64,000 nucleotides of DNA, taken from NCBI GenBank assembly GCA_026119935.1, contig JALRMH010000072.1, forward strand, positions 1 through 64,000. The letters are read 5' to 3'. This DNA comes from Endothia cerciana (lineage: Eukaryota > Ascomycota > Sordariomycetes > Diaporthales > Cryphonectriaceae). Within the stretch, counting starts at the first letter, position 1. Each line of letters starts with the position of its first letter. A model generated the notes under the pieces. It was not told the DNA's origin. It was given only the letters and a program-made list of their open reading frames with translations, and searched no databases. Of this stretch, positions 10,948 through 23,533 are shown piece by piece. The position numbers and the translations under genes were made by a program.

Positions 10948-12140
10948 TCACGCATTCAAGTCCAACCTCTTACGCTGCATCCTCCTCCGCGCCTCGCCGC
11001 GCCTCCGATGCGCATCGGAGTGCTCCCGGAACCCATATATGAGCGCGTTCACCAGACCCGTCAGCTGGGTCGTCGCCTGCAGCGCGTCGAGGGCGTCCGA
11101 CTGCGTGCCCGTCAGCTCCGCGAAGCGGTTCGCGAGCCCGGGGATCCAGACGACGATGTACGCGAGCGGGAAGAGCGACAGCAGCAGCCAGTGCCTCGTG
11201 TCGTGGTCCAGGCTGCTGCTCGCCCTGACCTTGACCCGCGGCTTCACGCCCAGCCTCACGTGGGCGGCCTGCTTCGCATCCTGCGCGGCCTCGATCCCCG
11301 TCTCCTTGTTCCACTGCGAGGGGTTGCGCGTGACCGCCTCACGCACCGTGCCCGGTACCGTGTGTTTCCCGCGGACGAGCTCGTTGTTCATCATCGTGGC
11401 GTTGATGTCGGTCGCGGAGGCCGTGTACATGCTGAACGAGTACTCGCGGCGGAGCGATGGCGACCGATCGCGCTGGGAGAGACGACGCCGGACGTTGAGG
11501 AAGACGCATATGTAGATATTGATGACGACCAGGAAGATGGCGAAGCGCCACGCGTGGCCCAGAACGTAGCGGAGATAGAGCGGCTCGCGCGAGATCCAGC
11601 ACCAGTTTCCTGTCACGGGTTCCATGTGACCCGTGGCCAGGGCAACAGTCGCGGTGAGCAATGGGACCACCCAGACAAGGCCACATACCAGGAACTGCTG
11701 CTCGACCGTGCTGTTCATGACCCGGGAGTGGAAGCTGATAGTCATCAGCGTCGTGATGGCGACTGCAAGGACGGAGAAGTCGGCAGCCTGGACAGAAACC
11801 TGCCCGACCCATCCGTTCAGGTCGCATGAGAATCCTTGGGGGAGCGACTGCCGGGCTGACACGACGTTGAACCCTGAGATGGTGTTGTTCCAGGAGTTGA
11901 TGAACTCTGCAGCACTCTAACCTTAGCAAGGGAACCCAATATCTCACCAAACCCGTAGGAGTCCCGGCCTCGAATGCGAGGGATCTTACCAGCAACAGTC
12001 AGATTCATGATCAACATGTATCTAAAGGACCATTTATCATCATTTCGTGACAGGATCCATAACATAATAACCGTTCCCGTCGCAATCGCCGACAGCGTGC
12101 TGCACACGAGGGTCGGGACTGCAACCCAATCCTGATACAT
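10948..12140 (-). CDS. cAMP-receptor-like seven-transmembrane GPCR
   Basis: Two exons, 12,140-11,990 and 11,906-10,948, give 369 residues. The 83-nt intron (GTAAGA..CTGCAG) restores LTVA-EFINSWNNTISG, the expected TM2 region. TM1 is WVAVPTLVCSTLSAIATGTV; TM3 follows CDLNGWVGQVSVQAADFSVL; TM4 and TM5 lie around residues 145-205; a long basic third cytoplasmic loop with Ser/Thr follows; TM6 (LLLSLFPLAYIVVWIPGLANR) and TM7 (ATTQLTGLVNALIYGF) close the bundle. The basic tail is short. This layout fits the fungal class of Git3/Dictyostelium cAR-like receptors (Neurospora gpr-1 to gpr-3 type), plasma-membrane receptors coupled to heterotrimeric G proteins. The ligand is not predictable. No lesion is seen. 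Confidence 0.8.
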
Positions 12141-13725
12141 CTTGGGTGGGTTGCTGTCGATGTATGCAGGATTGCGAGCTATGGAACTCTTTCCCCCCCA
12201 AAAAAATCAAAATAAAAAAAAAAAAAAAAGTCGTGACTGTTGTTGCTGAGAAATCCGAGAGTGTGACCGCGTCGTGTTTGCCTGGGTCTAATGAGTGTCG
12301 CGGGGTCTTTCACATCGTCTCCCTCGTTCCTCGCCTGTCTGGCCTCGCCTGGCGACTTCGCGCGCCGCGGATCGTGAGTGAAAGGGATGCCTCTTCTGGT
12401 GTAGCGATTGTCGGGGGACGGGGGGTTGGCAGCTTCGGGAAATCTTTCTCTCAGGTCGAGACCTGGACGTGTGTTGGCATTATCCCTCAATATGAATTAC
12501 CCATTTCTTCTACAAGCAGAAAGACAAGAGGCCTGGGTAGACGACATCGGTCGGACTCCCCCAGACGCCAACGTGGAGGCATGGAGATAGTGATAAGGTC
12601 AAGCCCGGTCAAGCCCGGCCAAGTGGACCTGGGGCTGTGTAGTGACTGTCGCTTTGCATAGTGTGTGCCAGAAGCCAGCCAGGGAGACCACTATGGGACC
12701 AGGAATATCTGGACCCTTGGGCCAATGAAGCGGTTGTGGCTGAAGGAAAATATCCTAGCGATATTTTCATTATGCCTCAGGGGCAGGAGTCAAACAAGGT
12801 GACTGACTCGCCCCTAAGTAACGCTGTTGCGTGCCCGATTAGCGAGGCTCCTGTAACGCATCCACTTTCTTCCCCATGATCTGCGTGATCTGCAGCGAGC
12901 GCGCGCGCGCCCGCCCGATTAGACAGTGAGCGTGGCATTGGCGAGAGTCACAGCCTCGTCAATGCGGGCACCACTGAGGCTGGCAGCCTTTTGGGATGTA
13001 TCATAGCATTCGCCTGTAGTTGAAACTAGCAATTATTTAGGATACTTGGGCTTTCCCGGCCCCCCGCCTGCAGTGCATGTCCCTTGATTAGACAAAGTAT
13101 TACAGTTCGACGAGTCATTGACCTGCGTGCAAGCTCCCAACGTCGACAAGAAATATGATCTCCGACTGTCTCCGAGTTTTACTGTTCCCCCTTTAATGGG
13201 CCGGGGAGCTGACGTTGTCCTGACTCTACATGCAAGGGCCCTTGACGTGTAAGCGAGGGGTTTCGGCCTGGTCTTAGGTGTTCATGATGAGGGCGAGGCC
13301 AGATGGTCTCCTGTGACCAGCAAGACGACATCGTGCAGCCGAGAATCATCGAGTCTCACCCTGTGTCATTCCGCTCAATCCTGCCCAGGAGGGATATCTT
13401 GGCGATCGGAGACAGGAGGCCCCTACCAGGTCCTTGACCAAAAAGGTTTGTCGGTGCCGGTCGAATGATTATGAGGTTGCAGTATCTGCTGTCTCGGAGG
13501 ACCGGACCGGAACACACTCGATCGAGTCACCGTTAAAGGACAGCGGGAGTTCTCGGGCCCCTCCCTCCTCGAGGTGTTCACGTGAAGGAATTGTCGCCCA
13601 CTGCGTGCTGACTGACTTCTCGGGATTGGTTATTTGAGCTGTAGCGTAAGGGATCCTTCAACGCCTCCTGCCATCCCGGCTCTCGCTATCTTAGGCCAGA
13701 CAACCACACGGACCAACACTCCGAC
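12141..13725. other. Intergenic, no gene recognised
   Basis: About 1.6 kb between the GPCR start and the DUF1993 stop. It contains an A-rich run near 12,210-12,230 just upstream of the GPCR gene, CpG-type simple sequence near 12,900-12,912, and no reading frame with codon bias or domains. It probably carries the promoter of the GPCR gene and the terminator of the next gene. Confidence 0.5.
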
Positions 13726-14315
13726 TCAGAATGGCAGGAATGGGACGAGGTAGTCCTTCTTCCCGATCGGCACGCCCTTGGCCCTGAGGATTGCGTATCC
13801 AGTGTTCAGGTGGAAGAAGAAGTTGGGAAGGCCGTGGTGCAGGACGGCAACCTTGGCCGATGCCTTGTGCGTCTTCCCCAGAGCAGGTCTAGAGCCCGAG
13901 GTCAGATCACGGACATGTCCTGAAAGGATGTCGTCCCGGGGGGGGGGGGGGCGGGGGAGACTTACAGGTCGACGAGGGCCGCCTCCTTGCCGGCCGCCTT
14001 TGCAGCATCGACACCCTTGAGGAACTCCAACGTCTTCTGGACCCTCTTCCGCAGGTCTGCGACCGTCGTCTCGTCCTTGTCGAACGGCGTGATGTCCTCG
14101 CCGATGAGCCGTCCGATGTTGATCTGCGCCAGGCTGGTCGTGTTCTGGACCTGGAACTTGAGGGGCAGCATGTCGTCGACGAGGCGGGCCTCGAAGAAGG
14201 TAGCATCGACATCGAGCCCCTTCTCCTTTGCATACGCCTCCGCCTGTGCGAGGACGTGGTCGTACGTCTGCAGGCCGCTGATGAAGAGCGGGGCGACTGT
14301 GTCGTAAACAGACAT
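13726..14315 (-). CDS. DUF1993 family protein
   Basis: Two exons, 14,315-13,966 and 13,888-13,726, give 170 residues; the 77-nt intron starts GTAAGT and ends TCTAG. The start MSVYDTVAPLFISGLQTYDHVL and the block LPLKFQVQNTT are classic for DUF1993, a four-helix DinB-like fold found across fungi and bacteria. The second exon supplies the conserved end HGLPNFFFHLNTGYAILRAKGVPIGKKDYL. An acceptor closer to the donor (TTTCAG) would give an early stop, so TCTAG was chosen; both lengths total a multiple of three only with this choice. The biochemical role of the family is not established; members are soluble and about 165-175 residues, as here. The intron contains a 14-nt homopolymer (poly-C on the sense strand). 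Confidence 0.85.
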
Positions 14316-15206
14316 CTTGGGGCGGGCGGGAGGGCGGCAGAGACTAATTATGATATGGGGGGAATGAAGACGCCAGGGTGCTATGGGGGCCAGGTTCAGA
14401 CCTGTACACGGGCACCACCCTCGACGAGCCTTCTTATAGTTGAATTGAGGAACCAGGCTTCCATCATCCGGGGCCACGATCACATTATCCCGCCCGCCTT
14501 ATCGATCCCCCTCGGGTCCATCGACGCCGCGGCCTTGTTGCCATGCAAGATTGGCCATGGCGACAGTCTCGCAGCAGCTCCCTGAAGCAGAGGGGGGGGG
14601 GGGACCCAGCGGGCCTGCCAATGATCTGAGAGGTGATGGAGGCTGCGGCGCCGGCCCCGAGTGTTGCGTGATTTGCAGGGACATCGCGCGATGGGGAGGT
14701 TGCCGCCTCAATCGCAGGCCGGAGCCGGATGTCGCGCATATTCCCGTAAACGGAGCCGGGCTTTAGCGTGAGGATTAATTACTAATGCTAAGTAAGGCCT
14801 CTGTTGTAGGAAGCCGACCTCGGGTGGACTATACGACGACCATCTGTCTAATCCCTGGAACGCCCGCCTGCCAAGCCGACTGCAGGATTTCTTGTGATGA
14901 AAAAGACTTAGACAGGACTAGTAAGTAGTAGTGGCGACGGTCTCTCCACCGTCCGCGTATTTCCTCAACGCCTCACGACAGCAGGGGCAGACTGCACCAT
15001 ACAATAAGCCCTGGATGAGTCCAATATGGGGCCGGACTGGATCTTGAGACGAGGAGAACTCACTATGGCCAGAGGGCAGTAGTGCGTCTTGCTAGGAAAG
15101 TCTGATTGTTTGGCTTTGCTTAAGCTCGTGTCAGGTACCTACTTGACGTGACGCTGATCATGGCAGGGGAACGAGCCGCCAATATGAACAAACACTCCAG
15201 CACCGT

Positions 15207-15246
<40 letters not shown>

Positions 15247-15544
15247 CACCATCATGATATGGAAAGGCCCTTCGATATAGTAAATTCTCCAGTCGTAAGC
15301 ATTGCAATAGAAATCTCTGGCGCCATCCTTTCTACCCCCTCGCCTCAACCTCCACGGGTCTATCCCTGGTCGACTTTCCTAACCCTGCACCGTCTTTTCC
15401 CCTGCCCTGGGCGCATGGTCCAAGCTCCCTCCCGCTGCGTTCGTCACAACCTTAAACACCCACCTCGTGTGAACCACGCGGCCGGGTCTCTACCTACCGA
15501 GGCGCCCTGGCTGTATACCTCACCACCCCTCCTCAGGCCCCACA
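14316..15544. other. Intergenic with CA microsatellite
   Basis: No coding signal was found. It holds a G run near 14,591-14,602, a (CA)n microsatellite (listed separately) and CT/CA-rich sequence typical of fungal promoters just before the EVE gene. Confidence 0.5.
15208..15244. repeat. (CA)n microsatellite, 37 nt
   Basis: Uninterrupted CA dinucleotides, about 18 units, in the intergenic stretch 5' of the EVE-domain gene. Likely length-polymorphic between strains. Confidence 0.95.
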
Positions 15545-15550
15545 TATAAG
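15545..15550 (+). promoter_or_regulatory. TATA-like box of the EVE-domain gene
   Basis: TATAAG in the context CACATATAAGG, 85 nt before the start codon at 15,635, after a pyrimidine-rich stretch. Confidence 0.4.
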
Positions 15551-15634
15551 GCCCGAGGCGCAAGCCACGAGGATCCGCCACGCGGTCCACACCGTGATCG
15601 AGCACGGGGATAACAGGACTGCGGCCCGGTCAGG

Positions 15635-16811
15635 ATGCCAAAGCGGAAGGCGGCACAGGACGGCGGCGCCGCAGCAGCAGGAGACGCGCCGTCGCGACGC
15701 TCGACGCGACAGAGGACGTCGGCGGGGACTAAGGGCGAGGAGGCCGCCGTGCCAATACCACCTCCTGCGCCAGAGGCAAAGGCAAAGGGGAAGGCCAAGG
15801 CGAGGGCACCGGCCACCGGCAGGGCGTCCAAAGCGCCCGCCGTTCCCCAGGCGAAGGCCGAGACCAGGGGCAGCGACGGGGAGGCAGCCGAGGGACCTCC
15901 CGCCAAGGCCCGGACGGCGGACAAGGCGGCAGGGGGTGGTGGCGGCGCGCCGGCAGCTGGTGGCCGGCAGTACTGGCTCATGAAGGCGGAGCCCGAGACG
16001 CGGTACGAGAAGGGCAAGGATATTTCCTTCTCCATCGATGACCTGGCGGCCAGGACGGAACCTGAGCCTTGGGATGGTGCGTCCTCCCATCCTCCTTCTT
16101 CTCCCCTTTCACATCCACTCACTCGCTCGCACGTGGACTCATATGCTCGTTCACCATCCCACTCAGGCATGTGCACATGATTACGCAGGGAAATGCTGAC
16201 GTATTATGGGTACAGGTATCAGGAACTACGTGGGTGGGTACACCTGGACGCCTTGATAAGGGGGGGGGCTCTGAAAGAGGGGTGGGGGGGGGGGGAGGAG
16301 GGGCACATCGGCTGACAGCTTGACAGCACGCAATAACCTGAGAGCAATGAAGAAGGGCGACCTCGCCTTCTTCTCACACTCCAACTGCAAAGAGCCCGGC
16401 ATCGTGGGGACCATGGAGATTGTGCAGGAGCACACGCCCGACCGTACGTTCTTCAGGATGTTCCCCAGGCCACATGTTCCCCTCATTTACCTGCCTGTCT
16501 CCCCTGCCGTGTGTCCTGCCGTGTGCTTGCTGATCACGTCCCCAGCATCCGCCCACGACCCCAAGAACCCCTACTACGACCCCAAGTCCTCGCCGTCCGA
16601 TCCGAGGTGGAGCGTCGTGCACGTCGAGTCCCGCAACAAGTTCCCCGAACCCATCAAGCTGAAGGAGATGCGCGAGCTTGGGAAGCCGGGTGGGCCGCTG
16701 GAGAACATGCAGATGCTGAAGCAGTCGCGTCTGAGCGTGAGCCGGGTGAGCGAGGGGGAGTGGGAATTTCTCATGGAACTGGCAGAGGAGAAGGCCAAGG
16801 CCGCCGGGTAA
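15635..16811 (+). CDS. EVE-domain protein, THYN1-like
   Basis: Four exons (15,635-16,076; 16,216-16,233; 16,327-16,443; 16,546-16,811) give 280 residues; all three introns are phase 1. Exon 2 is an 18-nt microexon that supplies GIRNYV, without which the conserved WDGIRNYVARNNLRAMKKGD could not be built. Residues 1-110 are low-complexity, Ala/Lys/Arg-rich and basic (SRRSTRQRTS), a probable nuclear-targeting tail. The EVE fold starts at YWLMKAEPETRYEKGKD and continues with GDLAFFSHSNCKEPGIVG, HDPKNPYYDPKSS and WSVVHVE, ending near RLSVSRVSEGEWEFL. EVE domains belong to the PUA-like group and bind modified bases; THYN1 relatives are nuclear. The exact ligand in fungi is unknown. The gene is convergent with the UTP6 gene, 97 bp between stops. 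Confidence 0.88.
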
Positions 16812-16908
16812 GGCTGCCCCTTTTCCCATGTCGGGCCGCACGGGGGGCGGGGATGGACATGTGGCTTGTTTCGTAATGTGTAGATAATGAGAGCCCGGCT
16901 GGGGGCCC

Positions 16909-18254
16909 TCATGGATTCTCGAGCTTCCGCTTCGTGTGTTCCAGTACCGCCCGCAGGCGGCCTTCCAGATCCTCTCTTGCGAGGACGGGGTCGATCCATG
17001 CAGATACCTTCGTGACCAGTCCGGCCCTGTCGCTGGTTGCCACCATCTGTGTCTTGATCCTCGCCAGCACCTCGCGCAGCGCCTTCGGGAACTCGACCGT
17101 CGCGACGTCGACCCCAATGAGCGGCTGCCGGATCAGACAGCCGCAGGTTGAAGGGTGCTTGGGGTATTCCTCCGTCATGGTGTCCAAGACATGGCCGATG
17201 ATGGCGGGCTGTGCTGAGACAGTCGTAAACTCGGCAAACATGTCGAAGAAGGCCTCGCCCGCCTCCGCGCCCCAGAACGGCTGCTTCCTGGCGACGTCGA
17301 ATATGGCCTTTGGTATGGCACCCTCGAGCGCGGGGCTCTTTTCGAGCTTCTTGATCGCCTCCTCCTCAAGGACCTTGCCTGCCCCCTCCGCCTTCTTGTC
17401 CTGCTCACCCGACAGCGGGTCCGGGAGGATGACGTTCCCATCCCCGCCGTCGCCAGACTCACCCTCGTCCTCGTCCTCGTCCTCGTCAAACACCATTATG
17501 TCGCCCTCCTGGACCGCGTGTGCGGCCGGCGAGCCCTCATGTCCCTTCTGACCGGCCCCTTTACCCGTCCTTTCCATCCTGCCAAGCCAATCCATCTCCA
17601 TCCTCGCATACTCCACCCACAGGCCCTCGCCCGCGCTGCAGAACCGACAGCCCCTCATGAACAACCCCCTCGCGCCGTCGACATCCCCATCCGCGGCAGC
17701 CCTCCGCCCCGCCATGACCCACAGGTTCACGTCCATGGGGTGCAGCCTCAGGGCGCGCGTGATGATCTTCCGCCATCGCTTCGTGGCCTTGACACGAGCG
17801 GCGTAGTCGAGGTAATCCCCCCAGAGGGCAAGGGAGCCCGGGTGGCGGAAGACGCCGCGCTCGTAGATGTTGAAGACGCGGGCGTTGGAGGCGTGGGAGG
17901 TGGAGTGCTTGATCTTCTTACGGACGCAGCGCTTCTGCCGGAGGCGGTCGAGGGAGAGCTCCCAGGCCACGTAGGACTGGAAGTGGGAGGGGGTGCAGCG
18001 GGGGCCGAGGACGAGGTGCTCGTGGGCAGTGCGCTTGGAGACTATGGTGCGGATCTCTTCCTGCGGCGGGAATGGACACAACTGTCAGCGATTGATCCCG
18101 CGCGACGCAGCCCTCAAGGGATCTCTCCTGCGGCGGTCGTCTCCGGGGGGGTCGTGGGGCTCACCTTTGAGAAGATCTCCTTCTCCTCGAACTCGCGCAG
18201 CTGGGAGACCGCCCGCTCGAGGTGGAAGCGGGCCTTCTCTGCGACGTTAGCCAT
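16909..18254 (-). CDS. UTP6: U3 small nucleolar RNA-associated protein 6
   Basis: Two exons, 18,254-18,165 and 18,060-16,909, give 413 residues; the intron GTGAGC..CCGCAG is phase 0. Exon 1 encodes MANVAEKARFHLERAVSQL and the acidic EFEEKEIFSK, followed by EEIRTIVSKRTAHEHLVLG, the highly conserved Utp6 N-terminus. HAT (half-TPR) helices follow, for example VFNIYERGVFRHPGSLALW and KATKRWRKIITRALRLHP. An acidic Asp/Glu tract lies at about residues 225-245 (DEDEDEDEGESGDGGDG). Utp6 is part of the UTP-B subcomplex of the SSU processome and is needed in the nucleolus for 18S rRNA processing. Length is normal and no lesion is seen. Confidence 0.92.
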
Positions 18255-19319
18255 GTTGGTGGCCGGCTAATCAGCTACAGGGTTGTATGTCGTGGTAGTG
18301 GCCCCTCTCGAGAGTGAAAGGCTGTGATGTGAGGCCCGTCGTGGGTGGGACCAGGTCGAGAGAATCGAAATTGTCAAAAAAGGTCGAAAAAGTCAGGTCG
18401 ATCCCTTTTGGACTTTTTAGTGGGGGCACACGCCAGGTGACTGGGGGGCCACACCCCTGTACCTCTGTACCGTACTGTACCTGTCTCCTCCTCGCTTCTG
18501 GGATGTACCATATTCCCCTCACAGCAGGTTCCCCCCCAAATCCACTCATGAAACAGGCCATGCTTCTCTTGTCAGGTCACGAGGAGATTGAAATATTACT
18601 GATGACATGGGCGTATCTACAGGCCTACGAGGGCGATTTCTGACAGGCCCTGTGGCACCAGATGGTATGATGCTGCTACGGTAGGTTTTAAGGTTGACTC
18701 GGTGGGTGGGGATATACATGCACATAACAACTGAGGACCCACCGCCAGGACGTCATACGCCTGGATTAATCCCTGCCGCGGGGCGACGGGACCTCTAAAG
18801 ACGCGAAGACAGCAGGCGTGCCCTGCCATGTACTATAGTATCTACATTCAGCGTGCCGTACCATAGCTGCTATGATACTGCGGTACTCCCTGGCCGTGAT
18901 ACATACTGCAGCCCAAACCTCTGCAGGAACGATTAGCTCTGCCTCTGGTTCCCCTGCCCGGCACCTACAAGGTACGACGGAAGTACCGTAACTCAGCACC
19001 GTAGTAAGCGCATACAAGCAATCCGGCACAAGTCGGGGGGGGCCGATCCTGGGGCCAATCCTGGAGCTGACATCTTCCCTCTTCACTTCACTGCTCTTCA
19101 TCTCTTCTTCTTGACACCAGCCTCCAAACCTCACATCTGTCCTCCTTCCCTCTCCCTCTTCCTCGATCCCCCACCTGGCCCTGCTGTTCCCCCCCCCCCT
19201 CTTGGGCTCGGACTGGACATTTGCCCTCACAGGGAGCAGCAGATCATCTCTCTCTGCCCACCCTTCACACGCGCGCGCCTCACCCAATTGGATGCCTCCG
19301 TCGTAGCTCGTCCATCGCG
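18255..19319. other. Divergent promoter region, UTP6 / CWH43
   Basis: About 1.06 kb between two divergent starts. The left part has repeated CTGTACC/GTACCGTA-type words (18,470-18,485 and 18,840-18,990). The right 200 nt before CWH43 is strongly pyrimidine-rich (CTTCCCTC-type tracts), as usual in fungal housekeeping promoters. No supported ORF. Confidence 0.5.
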
Positions 19320-22300
19320 ATGGCCGCGTCAAAGTATAAGGACAAGGACGGCGGCGTCCTGCTGAGCTTCAGCGGCGTCTGGGTCAGCTGGTTACACACC
19401 ATAGTCGCCTACAGTACGTATTCGTCCCGCGATCCGCTCCCAGATCCCCTCCCAAAACCGCGCAGCCTGGCCTGACTGGCAGTCCGTGCTCCTCAGCCGC
19501 CTTCTTCAGCGCCCTCGTCGTCGGCATCTCCCTCCACTACCACAAGATCGTCCAGAACGAATGGTTTGGCTACCCGCAGGAATGGTTCCCCTCCGTCTCC
19601 GCGACCATAGGCGACCGATACCCCGAGCGTTCCTTCTTCCAGCTCTTCATCGCCATAACATCAGGCCCCAGGTTCGCCCTCGTCGGTTTCTGGTACCTCC
19701 TGTCGCGTAAGCCGGGCACCAAGCTGCCCGGGTTCGTCGCGTTCTGGGGGCTGTTCCGGACCCTCACGTGCGGGGGGTGGACGTATATCACCTCGACCGA
19801 TGACCACGACTGGCACGACATTTTCATGATCTCCTACCTGCTCGCCACCATCCCCTGGACCTTTGGCTGCATCGCCCTGAGCCCGCCCAACCCGCAGGCC
19901 ATCAAGTACCGGAAATACGTCTCTGGCGCCTTCTACGGCAGCATCATCCCCCTGATCTACTTCTTCATACAGCACAAGGTCCACCGGGTCCCCGGGGGTG
20001 AGTCGTCCCAGGAAGCAAGGGCGGGGGTCCCTCTGCGGGTGTCCCTCGGCGGAGACGGGACGACGAGTGCTGACAGAGGTCCTCCCTAGCTTACACCACC
20101 TACGCCTTCTTCGAGTGGTCCCTCGTCCTTCTCGACGTCGCCTTCGACGCCGTCACCGCCCTTGATTTCGACTCGTTCGAGGTGGTCATCAGGGATGTAA
20201 AGGGCATTAGCAAGGGGTATGTCAAATGGCTCCCGAAGTAGACCTTCCACGGAGCAAAGAAGAAAAACCCCTTGTCTTGTTTGTATGTACACACATCTGG
20301 GCGCATGTGTACGGACGAAACAAACCATAAAACTAAAGAACCCCCAGAAAGGGCCACCTGGTGATCTTGGTTCTAAAATGTGTCCTGCCATCTAGTGCCA
20401 ATTTCTCGTCCGTCTCCTCTGCCGAGCTCGAGAAGGAGTAAGCTCAGTGATCGATTACCTCCCCGGCTTCAATAAAGTCTGACTGCTTGGCAGGAAAGAG
20501 AAGGCAACAGCAGGCGTCTTCGGGAGACCGTTTGGCACAAACGAGGCCATCGATATTGTGGCTGACATCTACCATGGCGTGAGTTGCGCTTTCCAGCCTC
20601 TGAGGTCCACCCAGATTCCCCACTGACAGTCCACAGTTCGTCTTCTGGTCCATCCTCACCAGCCTGGGGGTGCTGGTCTGGTGTAAGTACGCCCCCCCCC
20701 CCCCCCGGGAGCATTCCACATGGCCGCGCAGGTCAAGGAAGAAAACGCTGACGGAATACCGCTACAGTCTTCCCATTATGGTATATGGGTATATCAGGCT
20801 TCGAGGCTGCCATCATGGGCACCATCTCACCCTTCCTCCTGGGCATCCCGCCCTTGAGGACGCTGATCGTGCGGAATCTGCGGGCCGTGCACCTGCTGTC
20901 TCTTTCCGGTCTGCTTGCGTACCTCGTCACCGATCCTGTCGCCCGTCTAGGCACCGTCACTTTCGCCGTCACTATGCAATGCCTGGGCTGGTCGGCCACC
21001 TTCTACTCTGAGTCTGTCCACGAGGGCAGACTCGAGTCCAGGATCCTCGCATTCCTCGTGGGCCTGCTCATGTCGACCATCGTCAAGTTCATGTGGTGGA
21101 CCAACAACCCCATCTGGCCGGTCATGCATGCGGCGAATGGAGGATGGAACCTGACCGGTCTAGCACTGGCCGTCCCCGCCGCCTTGAGGTTCACACGTCG
21201 CGGAGCTCTTAACACTGGCGATGCCGATGCGTCGAAGGACGGCTCAGTGCTACTATCAGCATGTAGCATAGGTGGTTTGATGTTTGGCCTGCACTCCCTG
21301 CTCTCCGACACCAGCACCATGATCCTTTGGGTGTGGGACGGCTACCCTATCCGTGGTCCGACTGCAAACACATCGGCCTGGTACACCATCTTTGCCATGA
21401 CAGGAGGCATCCTTCTCGGGCTCTTCCGGCCACAGCTCGTCAGCTCCTACGGCTTCTATGCCGTCGGCTGCGCGGGTGCCGCGGTCCTGACCTACCTCCA
21501 TCACTGGTTCGGCTACTTCGGCGCGCTCACAGCAGCCGCCTTCCTGATGGCGGTATCCTTTCCCATCATCAGCAATGCTGCCAAGAAGAGCCCCGCTGCC
21601 ACGTTCGGGACGGGCTTCTTCATCTATAACATCATGCTTCTCTTCCATGTCTGGGTTGTCGCATACGCTTTCGTCCCAGGCGGTCCCCTCGTCCGCGAAC
21701 ACACCGACTGGGTGATGATGACCACCTGGCTGCTCATCGGTGCCGGAGTGGTCGACATCAACAACATCAAGAACAGCCGACGCGCAGGGAAGCGGCCCGT
21801 CACGACATCCGCTCCCAAGCCGCACAGGACTTACCACCTCGCCTCTCTTGGTGTGCTCAACCTGCTCTTCCTTGGCGCGGCATTCCTGCGCTTCCCCACC
21901 AACGACTACAAACCCTATCACGCGGACCAAAATCTCATCACGGCAGGTATCTGGACCATCCACTTCTCGTTGGACAACGACATGTGGTCCTCCGAGATCC
22001 GGATGCGCGACCTCATCAAGGAGATGGAGCTGGACGTCGTCGGTCTGCTGGAGAGTGACAACCAGCGCATCATCATGGGCAACCGCGACACCACCCAATA
22101 TCTTGCGGAGGACCTGGGTATGTACGTCGACTACGGCCCTGGTCCGAACAAGCACACGTGGGGTTCCGCGCTCCTCTCCAAATTCCCGATCGTCAACTCG
22201 ACGCACCACCTCCTGCCCAGCCCGGTGGGCGAACTTGCGCCGGCGATCCATGCGACCATCGAAGCGTACGGCCAGCTAGTCGACGTGTTCGTGTTCCACT

Positions 22301-22779
22301 CCGGACAGGAAGAGGATCCCGAGGACAGGAGGCTGCAGACAGAGTACCTGTCCAGTCTGATGGGAACCGTGACGAACCGGCCGGCCATCCTGCTGTCATA
22401 CCTTGTGACGAAGCCCGGCGAGGGCAACTACAAGACTTACGTCTCGGACATCTCGGGGATGCACGACATCGACCCCACGGACTGGGACAGGTGGTGCGAA
22501 TACATCCTATACAAGGGCCTCAGGCGCGTCGGATACGCGCGTGTGAGCCGGAGTACCATCACCGATACTGAGCTGCAGGTCGGCAAGTTTGTCGTGCCGC
22601 GCTCGCAGGAGGAGATGTCGAGTCTCCAGAACCTGGACGAGGAGGTGCGGGACAAGAGGGTGAGCGAGGCGGAGGTGCCCGAGGGAGCAAGGTTCCCGGC
22701 CTTGTTCAGGGGCGAGGGTGTGAGGGGCCATCGGTACCATGTGTTCGATGAGCCGAGGTATTTTGGCGGGCAGAGGTGA
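19320..22779 (+). CDS. CWH43: GPI-anchor lipid remodelling protein Cwh43
   Basis: Seven exons (19,320-19,413; 19,497-19,997; 20,090-20,216; 20,396-20,437; 20,494-20,578; 20,637-20,682; 20,768-22,779) join in frame to 968 residues. The start is MAASKYKDKDG. The N-terminal half is a multi-pass Frag1/Sfk1-like region (WVSWLHTIVAYTAFFSALVVGISLHY, MISYLLATIPWTFG, FFEWSLVLLDVAFD). Exon 7 adds further membrane helices (GILLGLF, LTYLHHWFGYFGAL) and, from about residue 670, the luminal endonuclease/exonuclease/phosphatase-like domain with IHFSLDNDMWSSEIRMRDLI, DVVGLLESD, ALLSKFPIVNSTHH and FVFHSGQEEDPEDRRLQ. In yeast Cwh43 replaces diacylglycerol by ceramide on GPI anchors in the ER. This is the full two-part form, close to the yeast length of about 950. 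The intron before exon 7 carries a 15-nt poly-C run. Confidence 0.92.
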
Positions 22780-23533
22780 CGGGGAGAGACAGGTGATTAA
22801 TGAGGGGAGGTGGAGCATGACTGGTTCTTTAGGTTGTTCTCCTGGGAATGTATGGTGAATGCGTTACGCATAACGGCTTTATTCAACGACTTCGAAGAGG
22901 TATGTGGTGTGCTGGTAATAATGACTCCTCCCTCTTGTACTTTTGTAGTACTTCTGTAGTATATACATCTACGACCATGTTGATCTTTTGACAATTATAC
23001 GGCCTTGACCTGTACGAGGCATGATATGAAGCGTGATATGTCGTGGTTAGGCCTGCGCCAAACTCCAGGCGCTCTTTTGGTTCAACGGCTTGTACAAGAT
23101 TACCTCGTGCGACGGCCTTAGATTACACGCGGTTGCTGTCTTGTGGTTGAGAGCGGAGGAGGCGCCACACTATGGACGAAACAACCGTTGATGGTTTGGT
23201 CGTCCGGTTCCTTCACATACCTGACGGACGTGATGATCTAATGAGTGTGTGTCCTTTCGGCCACTCGTCTTGATCTTAAAAGGAACAACGGCGCCGGGGG
23301 TGTGTAATGCAGGCGAGCGCCTATCTGTTGCCCAGTCACAGTCTCAGCTCACTCACACCTCCTCTTGGCTTATGATTCTCTTGCTCCACGGATCGAGTGG
23401 ATTCGAGCAGTAGGTTGCTGTCCGCCGAGTGATACTGAAGAAGATGCTGACAACATGACAGTACAGTAACAGCATGGCTCTTGTCCCCGTCCGGAGGGAG
23501 GCAGCGTGATTCACCCAGTCCTCGTTGGACGGG
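22780..23533. other. Intergenic, no gene recognised
   Basis: CWH43 terminator region followed by unassigned sequence. No reading frame shows domains or fungal codon bias. Short TGTAGTA words recur near 22,945-22,970. Confidence 0.5.

Noticed and set aside
12146..12661. Plus-strand frame of 171 codons upstream of the GPCR gene
   Set aside because: It runs through an A-rich homopolymer (KIKIKKKKK), has no domain and overlaps the likely GPCR promoter.
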